Below, in pieces: positions 7,726-15,869 of a stretch of 64,000 bases of DNA. The translations under genes were made by a program, and so were the position numbers. The DNA is from VRUE01 sp035318745 (GTDB lineage: Bacteria > Actinomycetota > Thermoleophilia > Solirubrobacterales > 70-9): positions 50,110-114,109 of the forward strand of contig DATHEA010000039.1 in NCBI GenBank assembly GCA_035318745.1, read 5' to 3'. The notes beneath the pieces are model-generated. The model had not been told where the DNA came from and searched no databases. It was given only the letters and a program-made list of their open reading frames with translations. Positions within the stretch are counted from its first letter, which is position 1, and each line of letters begins with the position of its first letter.

Positions 7726-8412
7726 ATGAGCCCAACGGCCGAGGAGCGGCGCGCCGAGCTGGTCGATCTCTACAAAGAAGTCCAGTCGTGCACCAAATGC
7801 CCCCTGCACGAGACGCGGACCAAATCCGTGTTCGGTGCGGGCGACGCCGACGCCGAGGTGATGTTCGTCGGCGAGGCGCCGGGCGCTGAAGAGGATCGCC
7901 AGGGCCTGCCCTTCGTCGGTCGCGCCGGGCAACTGTTGAATGAGCTACTTGAAGGCATAGGGATGGCAAGGGAGGGCGTCTTCATCGCCAACGTGTTGAA
8001 GAGCCGGCCGCCTGGCAACCGCGACCCCCAGCCGCTGGAGATCGAGGCCTGCCGTCCCTACCTGTTCGAGCAGGTGCGGCTGATCGAGCCGCGCGTCGTC
8101 TGCACCCTGGGCAACTTCGCGACCAAGCTGCTGAGTGGCAATCCGACCGGAATCACCAGGGTGCGGGGCACGCCGCAGGTGCACGAGTTGGGCGGACGCA
8201 CGGTTTTCCTGCTGCCGCTCTTCCACCCGGCCGCGGCGCTGCGCACGCCGGCGGTCAAGGAGACGCTGCGGGCGGACTTGGAGCTGCTGCCGCAGTTGCT
8301 TGCCGGCCCATCTCCCGCCGGGGCTGAGGAAGAGGTGGAGGAGGAGATCGGGGAGGAGCCGGCAGCGGCCCCACCCGAGGATCCCGCCGATCAGCTCGAC
8401 ATGTTCGGTTGA
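7726..8412 (+). CDS. Family 4 uracil-DNA glycosylase (Fe-S)
   Basis: Removes uracil from DNA in base-excision repair. The 228-residue protein has four Cys positioned for a [4Fe-4S] cluster: CTKC near residue 20, then EACRPY and RVVCTLG. Catalytic motifs are GEAPGAEEDRQGLPFVGRAG and the C-terminal HPAAAL. ATG 7726 is chosen because it directly precedes the conserved domain; the longer frame from 7261 overlaps panB completely. The C-terminal 40 residues are Glu/Pro-rich and probably disordered. The stop overlaps the tsaE start by 4 nt. Confidence 0.92.
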   Translation: MSPTAEERRAELVDLYKEVQSCTKCPLHETRTKSVFGAGDADAEVMFVGEAPGAEEDRQGLPFVGRAGQLLNELLEGIGMAREGVFIANVLKSRPPGNRDPQPLEIEACRPYLFEQVRLIEPRVVCTLGNFATKLLSGNPTGITRVRGTPQVHELGGRTVFLLPLFHPAAALRTPAVKETLRADLELLPQLLAGPSPAGAEEEVEEEIGEEPAAAPPEDPADQLDMFG

Positions 8413-8852
8413 GCGCCATCGTGGAAACGGTCGAGAGCGGGTCCTCGGTCGAAACCGAAGCGGTCGGGGCAAAGGTCGCAGCGCGCCTTGGCCCCGGCGA
8501 TATAGTCGTCGTCAGCGGCGAGCTGGGAGCCGGCAAGACGACGCTGATCCGCGGTGCCTGCCGGGCACTCGGGGTCAAGGGCCCGGTCACCTCGCCCACC
8601 TTCACGATCGGCCGGCGCTACCGTGGCCGGCTGCCGATCTCCCACCTCGACCTCTACCGCCTCGGCGGGCTCGAGGACGAGGATCCGGCGCTGCTCGACG
8701 ACTACCTCGACGCCGCCTCGGTCGCGTTCCTCGAGTGGCCCGCCCTGGCGGAGCCGCAACTGGCGGGACGCCGCGTGCTGGCGGTCCGTCTGGACCATGC
8801 CGGCGGCGATAGGCGGCGCATCGAGATCGACAGCGCATCGGTGCCGAAATAG
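8409..8852 (+). CDS. tsaE: tRNA t6A biosynthesis ATPase TsaE
   Basis: ATPase of the TsaBDE complex that installs threonylcarbamoyl-adenosine at position 37 of ANN-decoding tRNAs. The 147-residue protein has Walker A SGELGAGKTTLIRG near residue 37, the SPTFTIGRRY switch region, HLDLYRL and a C-terminal VAFLEWPAL region with the family's conserved EW. TTG 8409 overlaps the UDG stop (TTGA); GTG 8421 is an alternative. tsaB and tsaD follow within 2 kb, making the assignment secure. Confidence 0.94.
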   Translation: MSAIVETVESGSSVETEAVGAKVAARLGPGDIVVVSGELGAGKTTLIRGACRALGVKGPVTSPTFTIGRRYRGRLPISHLDLYRLGGLEDEDPALLDDYLDAASVAFLEWPALAEPQLAGRRVLAVRLDHAGGDRRRIEIDSASVPK

Positions 8853-8923
8853 TGGTGTTTCGGAGGGGGATGCTGCCCTGTAGCATCGCCCGCGTACGCA
8901 AACCGAAACGAGGAGAGCGCTTG

Positions 8924-9328
8924 ATGAAGGGACCGAAGACGCTGACGGCAGTCGTAGTGGGAATCGCGCTGCTGGCGAGCGCCGCTCCCGCCTCGGCCAA
9001 GAAAAGCGCCGCATTCAAGCACTACGTCGCCTGCGGTCTGTCCCAGAAAGCGAAGCCGGCGCACCGCTGCCAGGCCGATCTCGACAAGGGCGCCTTCTTC
9101 CGCAGCAACAAGCGGGACGTCTTCTACACGGTGTGTGTCAAGTTTCCGACCAAGAAAAACCTCTGCGCCCCCAAGCAGAAAGCGGAAAAGGGGACGCTCT
9201 ACGTCAACAAGATCACCTCCAACATCCCGGGTGAACACAAGGTGTCCTGGTTCGTCAAGGGCAAGCAGGTCGGCGTTTTCAGTTTTGTCGTTGATCAGCC
9301 CAGCGGCAAGTCCAAGCACGGGAAGTAG
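8924..9328 (+). CDS. Small secreted protein, unknown function
   Basis: A 134-residue protein with a clear Sec signal peptide (KGPKTLTAVVVGIALLASAAPASA, cleavage near ASAKK) and a basic mature part with five Cys spread as ACGLS, HRCQ, TVCVKF, NLCAPK. The second half (EKGTLYVNKITSN, EHKVSWFVKGKQVGVFSF) looks like beta strands of an Ig-like fold. ATG 8924 is preferred because an AGGAGAG Shine-Dalgarno sits 7 nt upstream and the signal peptide starts there. I do not recognise a family. It sits between tsaE and tsaB, interrupting an otherwise functional tRNA-modification block. Confidence 0.75.
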   Translation: MKGPKTLTAVVVGIALLASAAPASAKKSAAFKHYVACGLSQKAKPAHRCQADLDKGAFFRSNKRDVFYTVCVKFPTKKNLCAPKQKAEKGTLYVNKITSNIPGEHKVSWFVKGKQVGVFSFVVDQPSGKSKHGK

Positions 9329-9341
9329 CCGCGGGCGGGCT

Positions 9342-10049
9342 GTGGTCGTCGTCGGCTTCGACACTGCGACCGCCGACACCGCCGTCGCCGCGACTCGCGA
9401 CGGCGAGGTTCTGCACGAGGCGCTGCTCGGGCTCTCCCAGAAGGGTGGGCCGCAGCACACCACGGCGCTGCTGGCCGAGGTCGAGCGGGCGGCGGAGGCG
9501 GCCGGCGGCTGGGAGGCGGTCGGCCGGATCGCGGTCGGAATCGGGCCGGGCTCCTTCACCGGCCTGCGCGTGGGCATCGCCACGGCGCGAGCGCTGGGGC
9601 TTAGCCGGCGGCTGCCGCTGAGCGGCGTCGGCACCCTGGATGCGCTTGCGCGAGGACTCGGCGAGGTCGCCGGCGAGCGCCGTTGCCTCGCCATCCTCGA
9701 CGCCCGCCGCGGCGAGGTCGCTGCGGCGGTCTACTCAACGGCAGGCAAGCAACTGTGGGGACCTTGGCTCGGGACCGCGGAGGAGCTTGCCACGCGGATC
9801 CCGGCGCCGCCGGAAGCGGCGCTTTGCGGCGGATCCGGCGCTGTACGATTCAGGCAGCAGTTGACGAGTCGGGCGATCGAGATCCCGGATGACGCCGACT
9901 CCGTGCACCGCGTCGCCGCGCGGCACATCTGCGCTCTCGCGGCGGCCGGAACGGACGAGGACGAATCCGGCTCGATTGCCCCGATCTATCTGAGGCCCCC
10001 CGATGCACAACGGTGGCGTGAGCGAGACTCTGTCCAAGCAGCCGAGTGA
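9342..10049 (+). CDS. tsaB: tRNA t6A biosynthesis protein TsaB
   Basis: Non-catalytic dimer partner of TsaD in the t6A machinery. The 235-residue protein begins VVVVGFDTATADTAVAATRDG and contains the diagnostic GIGPGSFTGLRVGIATARALG segment of the ASKHA fold. GTG 9342, 13 nt after the preceding stop, is chosen because the longer frame from 9135 runs inside the upstream secreted-protein gene. The 3' end overlaps rimI by 47 nt. Confidence 0.95.
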   Translation: MVVVGFDTATADTAVAATRDGEVLHEALLGLSQKGGPQHTTALLAEVERAAEAAGGWEAVGRIAVGIGPGSFTGLRVGIATARALGLSRRLPLSGVGTLDALARGLGEVAGERRCLAILDARRGEVAAAVYSTAGKQLWGPWLGTAEELATRIPAPPEAALCGGSGAVRFRQQLTSRAIEIPDDADSVHRVAARHICALAAAGTDEDESGSIAPIYLRPPDAQRWRERDSVQAAE

Positions 10050-10488
10050 GCTGAGCGGCGATCCGCCGGTGCGGCGGCTTGCCTACAGCGACCTGCCGGC
10101 GGTGATCGCGGTCGAGCGCCGCTCCTTTCCGGCGCCCTGGTCGCTGGCGATGTTCGTGCTCGAGCTTTCCAAGCCGTCGGGGATCTGCCTCGCCGCCACA
10201 GCCGGCGACGAGCTGGTCGGCTACCTCGTCTGCTCGCGCTACGACCGTGTCTGGCACGTGATGAACGTCGCCGTGGCACCGGAGCGGCGCCGGCGGGGGG
10301 TTGCCAGTCGCCTGATCTCGCAGCTGATCGCCGAGGCCGGCGACGAGCTCCCGTTCACGCTCGAGGTGCGGGTCTCGAATCGCGACGCGATCGCGATGTA
10401 CGAGAAGCTCGGTTTCCGCTCGGCCGGAGTGCGTCCTCGCTACTACCAGGACAACGGCGAGGACGCCCTGATCATGTGGCTGGACTGA
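10003..10488 (+). CDS. rimI: Ribosomal-protein-type N-alpha-acetyltransferase RimI
   Basis: GNAT acetyltransferase that in model bacteria modifies the N-terminus of ribosomal protein S18 and possibly other proteins. The 161-residue sequence has the GNAT core: VIAVERRSFPAPWSLAMF, VMNVAVAPERRRRGVASRLI (acetyl-CoA loop R/Q-x-x-G-x-G/A type) and LEVRVSNRDAIAMYEKLGF. ATG 10003 gives a 47-nt overlap with tsaB; GTG 10018 would shorten it. Its stop codon is part of a 24-bp direct duplication. Position between tsaB and tsaD is the common bacterial arrangement. Confidence 0.93.
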   Translation: MHNGGVSETLSKQPSELSGDPPVRRLAYSDLPAVIAVERRSFPAPWSLAMFVLELSKPSGICLAATAGDELVGYLVCSRYDRVWHVMNVAVAPERRRRGVASRLISQLIAEAGDELPFTLEVRVSNRDAIAMYEKLGFRSAGVRPRYYQDNGEDALIMWLD

Positions 10489-10517
10489 GCCCCGATCATG
10501 TGGCTGGACTGAGCCCC
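10470..10517 (+). repeat. Perfect 24-bp tandem duplication at rimI stop
   Basis: Two identical 24-bp units (10470-10493 and 10494-10517), each beginning GATCATGTGGCTGGAC and ending GAGCCCC. The first copy carries the last codons and stop of rimI; the second is a non-coding copy immediately before the tsaD GTG at 10519. It looks like a recent slippage duplication. Confidence 0.95.
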
Positions 10518-10518
10518 C

Positions 10519-11529
10519 GTGATCCTGGCGATTGAGACGTCCTGCGATGACACCTGCGCCGCCGTCCTCGACGGCCCGCAGATCCGCTCCAGCCTGATCT
10601 CCTCGCAGGACGAGGCCCACGCCGCCTTCGGCGGGATCGTGCCCGAGGTCGCCTCGCGACATCACCTGGAGCTGGCGGTACCGGTAGTCGACGCGGCGCT
10701 GAGCGAGGCCGGCGTTTCACTCGACGAGATCGAGGCGGTGGCGGTGACGGCCGGCCCGGGCCTGATCGGGGCGCTGCTGGTCGGCCTCAGCACCGCCAAG
10801 GCGATCGCCGCGCCGCGGCGGCTGCCGCTGATCCCTGTCGACCACCTGCAGGGGCATGTCGCCGCCAACTTCCTCGCCCCCGAGCCGCTCGAGCCCCCCT
10901 TTCTCTGCCTCGTCGCGAGCGGCGGACACACGTTGCTGGCGGGAGTGCACGACCATGCCGGCCACGAGGTCCTCGGGCAGACGCTCGACGACGCCGCCGG
11001 CGAGGCCTTCGACAAGGTCGCCCGCCTGCTCGGTCTTGGCTTCCCCGGTGGTCCGGCGCTGCAGCGGCTGGCCGAGGACGGCGACCCCGACGGGTTCGAG
11101 CTGCCCGTCGCGATGGCCCGGGATCCCGGCCTCGACTTCAGCTTCAGCGGGCTGAAGACCGCGCTCGTCTACCTCTGCCGCGACCTCGGGCCCGACGGGG
11201 TGCGCGAGCGCCGCGCCGACCTCGCCGCCGGCTTCCAGGCGGCGGCGGTCGGGCAGCTGACGGCGAAACTGAAGCGGGCGCTGAAGCGAGGCGAGTGGGA
11301 CGCGGTCGCGCTCGGCGGCGGCGTCGCCGCCAACGGGCCGCTGCGCGAGGCGGTATCGGCGCTCTGCGAGGAGCAGGGCGTGCGGCTGAAGCTGGTGCCG
11401 CTGGAGCTCTGTACCGACAACGCAGCGATGATCGGCTCCGCAGCCCGCTTCGCCAAGGCGCTCCCCTACCCCGATTACCTCTCCTTCGATGCCTTTCCCA
11501 GCAACCGCCCGGCGGTTGCCGTTCGATGA
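10519..11529 (+). CDS. tsaD: tRNA N6-threonylcarbamoyladenosine transferase
   Basis: Catalytic subunit that moves the threonylcarbamoyl group from its AMP ester to A37 of tRNA. The 336-residue protein has the N-terminal ILAIETSCDDTCAAVL motif, the iron-binding HLQGH (residues about 110-114; two His), SGGHTLL, DDAAGEAFDKVARLLG, FSFSGLKTA, LGGGVAANG and LCTDNAAMIG. GTG 10519 lies 1 nt after the duplicated repeat. ATGA overlap with the glutaredoxin-like gene follows. Confidence 0.97.
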   Translation: MILAIETSCDDTCAAVLDGPQIRSSLISSQDEAHAAFGGIVPEVASRHHLELAVPVVDAALSEAGVSLDEIEAVAVTAGPGLIGALLVGLSTAKAIAAPRRLPLIPVDHLQGHVAANFLAPEPLEPPFLCLVASGGHTLLAGVHDHAGHEVLGQTLDDAAGEAFDKVARLLGLGFPGGPALQRLAEDGDPDGFELPVAMARDPGLDFSFSGLKTALVYLCRDLGPDGVRERRADLAAGFQAAAVGQLTAKLKRALKRGEWDAVALGGGVAANGPLREAVSALCEEQGVRLKLVPLELCTDNAAMIGSAARFAKALPYPDYLSFDAFPSNRPAVAVR

Positions 11530-11783
11530 GCGCGGAGTTCGTCCTCTACTCGCGGCCCGGCTGCCACCTCTGCGAGCAGGCGCTGGAGGAGCTGGTCGCC
11601 CTGCATGACGAGGGCTACCGCTTCGAACTGCGCGAGATCGACATCGAGAGCGACGAGACCCTGTTGCGAGCGATGCTCGAGCGTATTCCCGTGCTCGAGC
11701 TGAACGGCGAGGTCGTCTCCGAGCTGACCCTGGACCAAACCTCCGTTCGGGCGCGGCTCGATACTGTGGGGGCCGATGATTGA
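11526..11783 (+). CDS. Glutaredoxin-like thiol protein
   Basis: Small 85-residue thioredoxin-fold protein beginning MSAEFVLYSRPGCHLCEQAL with a CHLC active-site pair, then IDIESDETLLRAMLERIPVLELNG where the cis-Pro (IPVL) is visible. This is the glutaredoxin/DUF836 pattern; it likely performs thiol-disulfide exchange in the cytoplasm. ATG 11526 overlaps the tsaD stop (ATGA), and its end overlaps the rex start by 8 nt, so it is co-translated with the redox sensor Rex. Confidence 0.88.
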   Translation: MSAEFVLYSRPGCHLCEQALEELVALHDEGYRFELREIDIESDETLLRAMLERIPVLELNGEVVSELTLDQTSVRARLDTVGADD

Positions 11784-12447
11784 GCAGGCTGTGGAGGAGG
11801 TCGAGGTGCCCGGTGGGCTGGTTGGCGACGGCGAGCGGCTCTCGCTCGGTGTCGCTGCGCGCCTCTCTCGCTACCTGCAGGTGCTGACCCAGGCGCGAAA
11901 GATGGGGCGGGAGACGATCTCCTCGCAGGAACTGTCGGACTACACCCACATCAATCCGACCCAGATCCGCCGCGACCTCTCGGGCTTCGGCAAGTTCGGC
12001 AAGCGCGGCGTCGGCTACAACGTCGACTCGCTGGTCGCGGAGATCCGCAAGATCCTGCGCACCTCCGGCCAGCACAACATCGCCCTCTTCGGCGCCGGCA
12101 ACCTCGGTCAGGCGATCGCCAGCTCCGACATCTTCGCCGACCACGGCTTCGAGGTCGTCGCCATGTTCGACATCGACCCGGAGGTCGTCGGCAGCCAGGT
12201 CGGCAGCCTGAAGATCCGCGATTTCGGCGAGCTGGAGGCGGTTGTCTCCGAGCAGGAGATCGTCGTCGGCGTCCTCGCAGTGCCCGCCGCGGCGGCACAG
12301 GCGGTCGCCGACCGCCTGGTCGAAGCCGGGGTGAAGATCATCTTCAACTACTCCGAGCAGCTGCTGCAGGTACCGCCGGAGGTGACGGTGCATACCTCCA
12401 GCCCCGCGGTCGACCTTCTCTACGCGCTCTACTTCTACCTGACCTGA
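11776..12447 (+). CDS. rex: Redox-sensing transcriptional repressor Rex
   Basis: NADH/NAD+-responsive repressor of respiratory and fermentative genes. The 223-residue protein has the winged-helix N-terminus (RLSRYLQVLTQARKMG, HINPTQIRRDLSGFGKFGKRGVGYNV) and a Rossmann domain with IALFGAGNLGQAIA near residue 100. ATG 11776 overlaps the glutaredoxin-like gene by 8 nt. Its DNA targets are not identifiable here by eye. Normal family length. Confidence 0.95.
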   Translation: MIEQAVEEVEVPGGLVGDGERLSLGVAARLSRYLQVLTQARKMGRETISSQELSDYTHINPTQIRRDLSGFGKFGKRGVGYNVDSLVAEIRKILRTSGQHNIALFGAGNLGQAIASSDIFADHGFEVVAMFDIDPEVVGSQVGSLKIRDFGELEAVVSEQEIVVGVLAVPAAAAQAVADRLVEAGVKIIFNYSEQLLQVPPEVTVHTSSPAVDLLYALYFYLT

Positions 12448-12455
12448 GGGCTCCC

Positions 12456-13622
12456 TTGTCCCTGGACCTCGACCTGGCTCGGGAGAGATTCGAGTCCTCC
12501 ATCGATTTCACGATCGGCCTCGAGGAGGAGTTCGCGATCCTCGATCCGGCCACGCTCGAGCTCGAGCACCGCTTCGACGAGCTCTACGCCGCCTGCCAGA
12601 AGGACGATGTCCTGGACAGCGCGGCGGCGGGCGAGCTGATCGCCTCGGAGATCGAGATCCGCTCCGGGCGCTCGGAGACCTTTGGCGAGGCGATGTCAGC
12701 CCAGCGCGAGTGCCGGACACGGCTCTTCGCGCTGGCCGACGAGATGGGTCTGTCGCTGGGGGCGATGGGTACGCACCCGTGGGCGAATTACCTCGACCAG
12801 CGGATCATCGACACCCCCCACTACAACCGCCTGCGCCGCGAATTGGGCTGGGTCGCCCAGCGCAACAACACCTGGAGCATGCACGTCCACATGGGCGTGC
12901 GCGGCGCCGATCGCGCGATTGCCGTCTGCGACCGGATGCGCGAGCTGCTGCCGCTGCTGCTGGCGGCCTCGGCCAACTCGCCCTTCCTAGATCGGTGCGA
13001 CACCGGCCTGCACACCGTGCGCACCGAGATCTTCACCCGCACCTTCCCCCGCTGCGGCGTCCCAAGCCCCTTTCTCGATTGGGCCGGCTACGCCGAGTTC
13101 GTCGGCATGCTGCAGCGGACCGGCAGCGCGGTCGAGTCGACCCAGCTCTGGTGGAGCGTCCGTCCCCACCACCAGTTCGGCACGGTCGAGGTGCGGATCT
13201 GCGATGCACAGACGCGGGGCGAGGAGTCCTTTGCCCTGGCCGGCTTGGTCGCCGCCTGCATCGCCCAGACGGCGCTCGACTACGACGAGCACGGCTACGA
13301 CGGCGCCGGCATGCCGCTGCAGGACCGCGAGATCGAGGAGAACCTCTGGCGGGCGATCCGGCACGGGATGAGCGGCAAGCTGATCGACTTCCGCCGCGGC
13401 GAGGAGATCGAGACGCGGGCGGCCCTGGAGGCGGTGCTCGAGTGGACCGCGCCGGCACGCTCGGCGCTGGGAGTCGAGCCGCAGCTGCCGGAGCGCAATG
13501 GCGCCCAGCGGTCGCGTCAAGCGCTTGACGCCGGAGTTGCCATCGAGGATGTCTATCGAGATGCCGTACAGGAGACGCACCGCACCTATCCGCGCCCCCT
13601 TATAGACTCCCGCGCCGCTTAA
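12456..13622 (+). CDS. Carboxylate-amine ligase, GCS2/YbdK family
   Basis: ATP-dependent ligase related to glutamate-cysteine ligase type 2. The 388-residue protein shows FTIGLEEEFAILDP, ASEIEIRSGRSETFGEA, MGTHPWANYLDQRIID, NNTWSMHVHMGVRGADRAI, WWSVRPHHQFGTVEVRICDAQT and WRAIRHGMSGKLIDF, all GCS2 landmarks. TTG 12456 follows rex by 8 nt. The family has weak glutamate-cysteine ligase activity in E. coli YbdK; in actinobacteria some members serve other peptide couplings, so the substrate is left open. Placement after a glutaredoxin-like gene and rex would fit thiol metabolism. Confidence 0.88.
   Translation: MSLDLDLARERFESSIDFTIGLEEEFAILDPATLELEHRFDELYAACQKDDVLDSAAAGELIASEIEIRSGRSETFGEAMSAQRECRTRLFALADEMGLSLGAMGTHPWANYLDQRIIDTPHYNRLRRELGWVAQRNNTWSMHVHMGVRGADRAIAVCDRMRELLPLLLAASANSPFLDRCDTGLHTVRTEIFTRTFPRCGVPSPFLDWAGYAEFVGMLQRTGSAVESTQLWWSVRPHHQFGTVEVRICDAQTRGEESFALAGLVAACIAQTALDYDEHGYDGAGMPLQDREIEENLWRAIRHGMSGKLIDFRRGEEIETRAALEAVLEWTAPARSALGVEPQLPERNGAQRSRQALDAGVAIEDVYRDAVQETHRTYPRPLIDSRAA
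13603..13608 (+). promoter_or_regulatory. Possible -10 box for hppA
   Basis: TAGACT inside the sequence TATAGACT, within the last codons of the upstream ligase gene, 35 nt before the hppA TTG. A GGAGGA Shine-Dalgarno (13631-13636) follows, so this transcript would have a leader. Confidence 0.35.
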
Positions 13623-13643
13623 ACCCAGCCGGAGGAACCGAAC

Positions 13644-15731
13644 TTGACCAGCTTCTTGACCGAATACGGAGTCGTCGTTGCGCTTGTCTGCGCAGGGGCG
13701 GCAGTGCTCTACGGATTGATCGTCACGCAACGCCTGCTTAAGAAGTCACCAGGCAACGAGCGGATGCAGGAAATCTCAGGGGCGGTGCAGGAGGGGGCCA
13801 AGGCCTACCTCAACCGCCAGTACACGATCATCGCCGCTGTCGCGGTGCCGATTGCGATCGTGCTCTGGCTCCTGCAGGACTACAAGACCGCGATCGGCTT
13901 CGTGATCGGCGGCGTCCTCTCGGGTGCGACCGGCTTCATCGGGATGAACCTCTCGGTGCGCGCCAACTCGCGTGTCGCCGAGGCGGCCCGTGGCGGCGTG
14001 CCGCCGGCTCTCGACGTCGCCTTCAAAGGCGGCTCGGTCACCGGTCTGCTCGTCGTCGGCCTCGCTCTCTTCGGCGTCGCCGGCTACTTCGGCCTGCTCG
14101 TTCTCACCGGCTCGAGCGACAAGGAGGCCGTCGACGCGCTTGTCGGCCTCGGCTTCGGCGGCTCGCTGATCTCCGTCTTCGCCCGGCTCGGCGGCGGCAT
14201 CTTCACCAAGGCAGCCGACGTCGGTGCCGACCTGGTCGGCAAGGTCGAGGCGGGAATCCCCGAGGACGACCCGCGCAACCCGGCCGTGATCGCCGACAAC
14301 GTCGGCGACAACGTCGGCGACTGCGCCGGCATGGCCGCCGACCTGTTCGAGACCTACGCGGTCACCTCGGTCGCGGTGATGCTGCTCGGCGTCCTCACCT
14401 TCACCGGCTCGGGCGGCGATTTCGCCCGCGAGGTGGCGATCTTCCCGCTGGTCATCGGCGCCGTCGCGATCATCGCCTCGATCATCGGGGCGCTCTCGGT
14501 GCGGACCAAATCGGACCGGGTCGAGGGAGCCCTGTACCAGGGCTTGATCATCTCCGGGATCCTCTCGATCGCGGCTTTCTACCCCGTCACCGAGTGGCTG
14601 ATGAGCGACTCGGTGCGGCTTGGCCTCAGCACCGCGGCACAGTCGGTCACGGTCACCGACCTCTGGCTCTGCGCAGTGATCGGCGTTGCAGTCACGGCGC
14701 TACTTTTTGTCATCACCGAATTTTATACCTCGACCCGTTTCCGGCCGGTGAAGTCGATCGCCAAAGCCTCGGAGACCGGTCACGCGACCAACATCATCCA
14801 GGGGCTGGCTCAGGGCTTCCAGTCGACGGCGGCTCCGGCGCTGGTTCTGGCGTTGGCGATCCTCGCCGCCAACGAGCTCGCCGGCATCTACGGCATCGGC
14901 ATCGCCGTGATGGCACAGCTCTCGCTCTGCGGCCTGATCGTCGCCCTTGACGCCTTCGGGCCGATCACCGACAACGCCGGCGGCATCGCCGAGATGGCCG
15001 ACCTGCCGGAGGAGGTCCGCAACGTCACCGATCCGCTCGACGCGGTCGGCAACACGACCAAGGCGGTCACCAAGGGTTACGCGATCGGCTCCGCCGCACT
15101 CGCCGCCCTGGTTCTGTTCGCGGCCTTCAAGAGCGAACTCGCCGGCGAGGCGCCGGCTGGGTTCGATCTGAACGGCCTCTTCAACCTGAGCAGCCCCGAC
15201 GTCCTGATCGGGCTGATCATCGGCGGCATGATGGTCTACTTGTTCGCGGCGTTCGCGATCGAGGCTGTCGGCCGCGCCGGTGGCCAGGTGGTCGAACAGG
15301 TCCGCGAGCAGTTCCGCGAACACCCGGGGATCATGGAGGGCACCGAAAAACCCGACTACGGGAAAACGGTCAGCATCGTCACCCTGGCGGCGCAGAAAGA
15401 GATGATCCTGCCCGCGCTGATCCCGATCCTCGTCCCCGTCGTCGTCGGCCTGCTCAGCGTCGATGCCCTCGGCGGGCTCCTGATCGGCGTCATCGTCGTC
15501 GGCCTCTTCGCGGCGATCTCTATGACTGCAGGCGGTGGCGCCTGGGACAACGCCAAGAAGCTGATCGAGGACGGCGCCCACGGCGGCAAAGGCTCTCCGG
15601 CCCACGAAGCCTCGGTGACCGGCGACACGGTCGGCGATCCCTACAAGGACACGGCCGGCCCGGCGATCAACCCGATGATCAAGGTGGCCAACATCGTCGC
15701 CATCCTGATCATCCCGATCGTCCATTTCTAA
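13644..15731 (+). CDS. hppA: K+-independent proton-pumping pyrophosphatase
   Basis: Membrane pump that couples hydrolysis of pyrophosphate to proton export. The 695-residue protein has about 16 membrane segments, the PPi site DVGADLVGKVEAGIPEDDPRNP and NVGDNVGDCAGMAADLFE, and a C-terminal TVGDPYKDTAGPAINP. The segment GNTTKAVTKGYAIGSA carries Lys where K+-dependent enzymes have Ala (GNTTAA), so this is the K+-insensitive type. TTG 13644 is supported by GGAGGA 7 nt upstream. Family length is normal. PPi released by the nearby aminoacyl-tRNA synthetases and biosynthetic ligases is the fuel, though that is general and not specific coupling. Confidence 0.96.
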   Translation: MTSFLTEYGVVVALVCAGAAVLYGLIVTQRLLKKSPGNERMQEISGAVQEGAKAYLNRQYTIIAAVAVPIAIVLWLLQDYKTAIGFVIGGVLSGATGFIGMNLSVRANSRVAEAARGGVPPALDVAFKGGSVTGLLVVGLALFGVAGYFGLLVLTGSSDKEAVDALVGLGFGGSLISVFARLGGGIFTKAADVGADLVGKVEAGIPEDDPRNPAVIADNVGDNVGDCAGMAADLFETYAVTSVAVMLLGVLTFTGSGGDFAREVAIFPLVIGAVAIIASIIGALSVRTKSDRVEGALYQGLIISGILSIAAFYPVTEWLMSDSVRLGLSTAAQSVTVTDLWLCAVIGVAVTALLFVITEFYTSTRFRPVKSIAKASETGHATNIIQGLAQGFQSTAAPALVLALAILAANELAGIYGIGIAVMAQLSLCGLIVALDAFGPITDNAGGIAEMADLPEEVRNVTDPLDAVGNTTKAVTKGYAIGSAALAALVLFAAFKSELAGEAPAGFDLNGLFNLSSPDVLIGLIIGGMMVYLFAAFAIEAVGRAGGQVVEQVREQFREHPGIMEGTEKPDYGKTVSIVTLAAQKEMILPALIPILVPVVVGLLSVDALGGLLIGVIVVGLFAAISMTAGGGAWDNAKKLIEDGAHGGKGSPAHEASVTGDTVGDPYKDTAGPAINPMIKVANIVAILIIPIVHF

Positions 15732-15744
15732 ACGGTTGGCAAGG

Positions 15745-15767
15745 GGGAGGGGCGGGGTGCCCCTCCT
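15745..15767 (+). terminator. GC-rich hairpin after hppA
   Basis: A 9-bp stem (GGGAGGGGC with GCCCCTCCT) and 5-nt loop begins 14 nt after the hppA stop. A TTTT run follows only 11 nt later, so it is an imperfect intrinsic terminator. The same hairpin recurs in inverted orientation at 15847-15869. Confidence 0.45.
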
Positions 15768-15869
15768 GCTTGCTGGGTTTTCCGCCAGGAACGCTTTGCT
15801 GGTGTCCGTGTGAGTAGGTGGGGCGGAAAACAGGACGCCGCTGCGCAGGAGGGGCACCCCGCCCCTCCC
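15745..15869. repeat. 25-bp inverted repeat pair, 75-bp spacer
   Basis: Arms 15745-15769 and 15845-15869 are exact reverse complements over 25 bp. Each arm is itself a hairpin, so the region can form either two local hairpins or one long stem. The right arm lies inside the reading frame of the secreted protein that begins at 15810, encoding its QEGHPAPPSRA segment. Confidence 0.85.
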
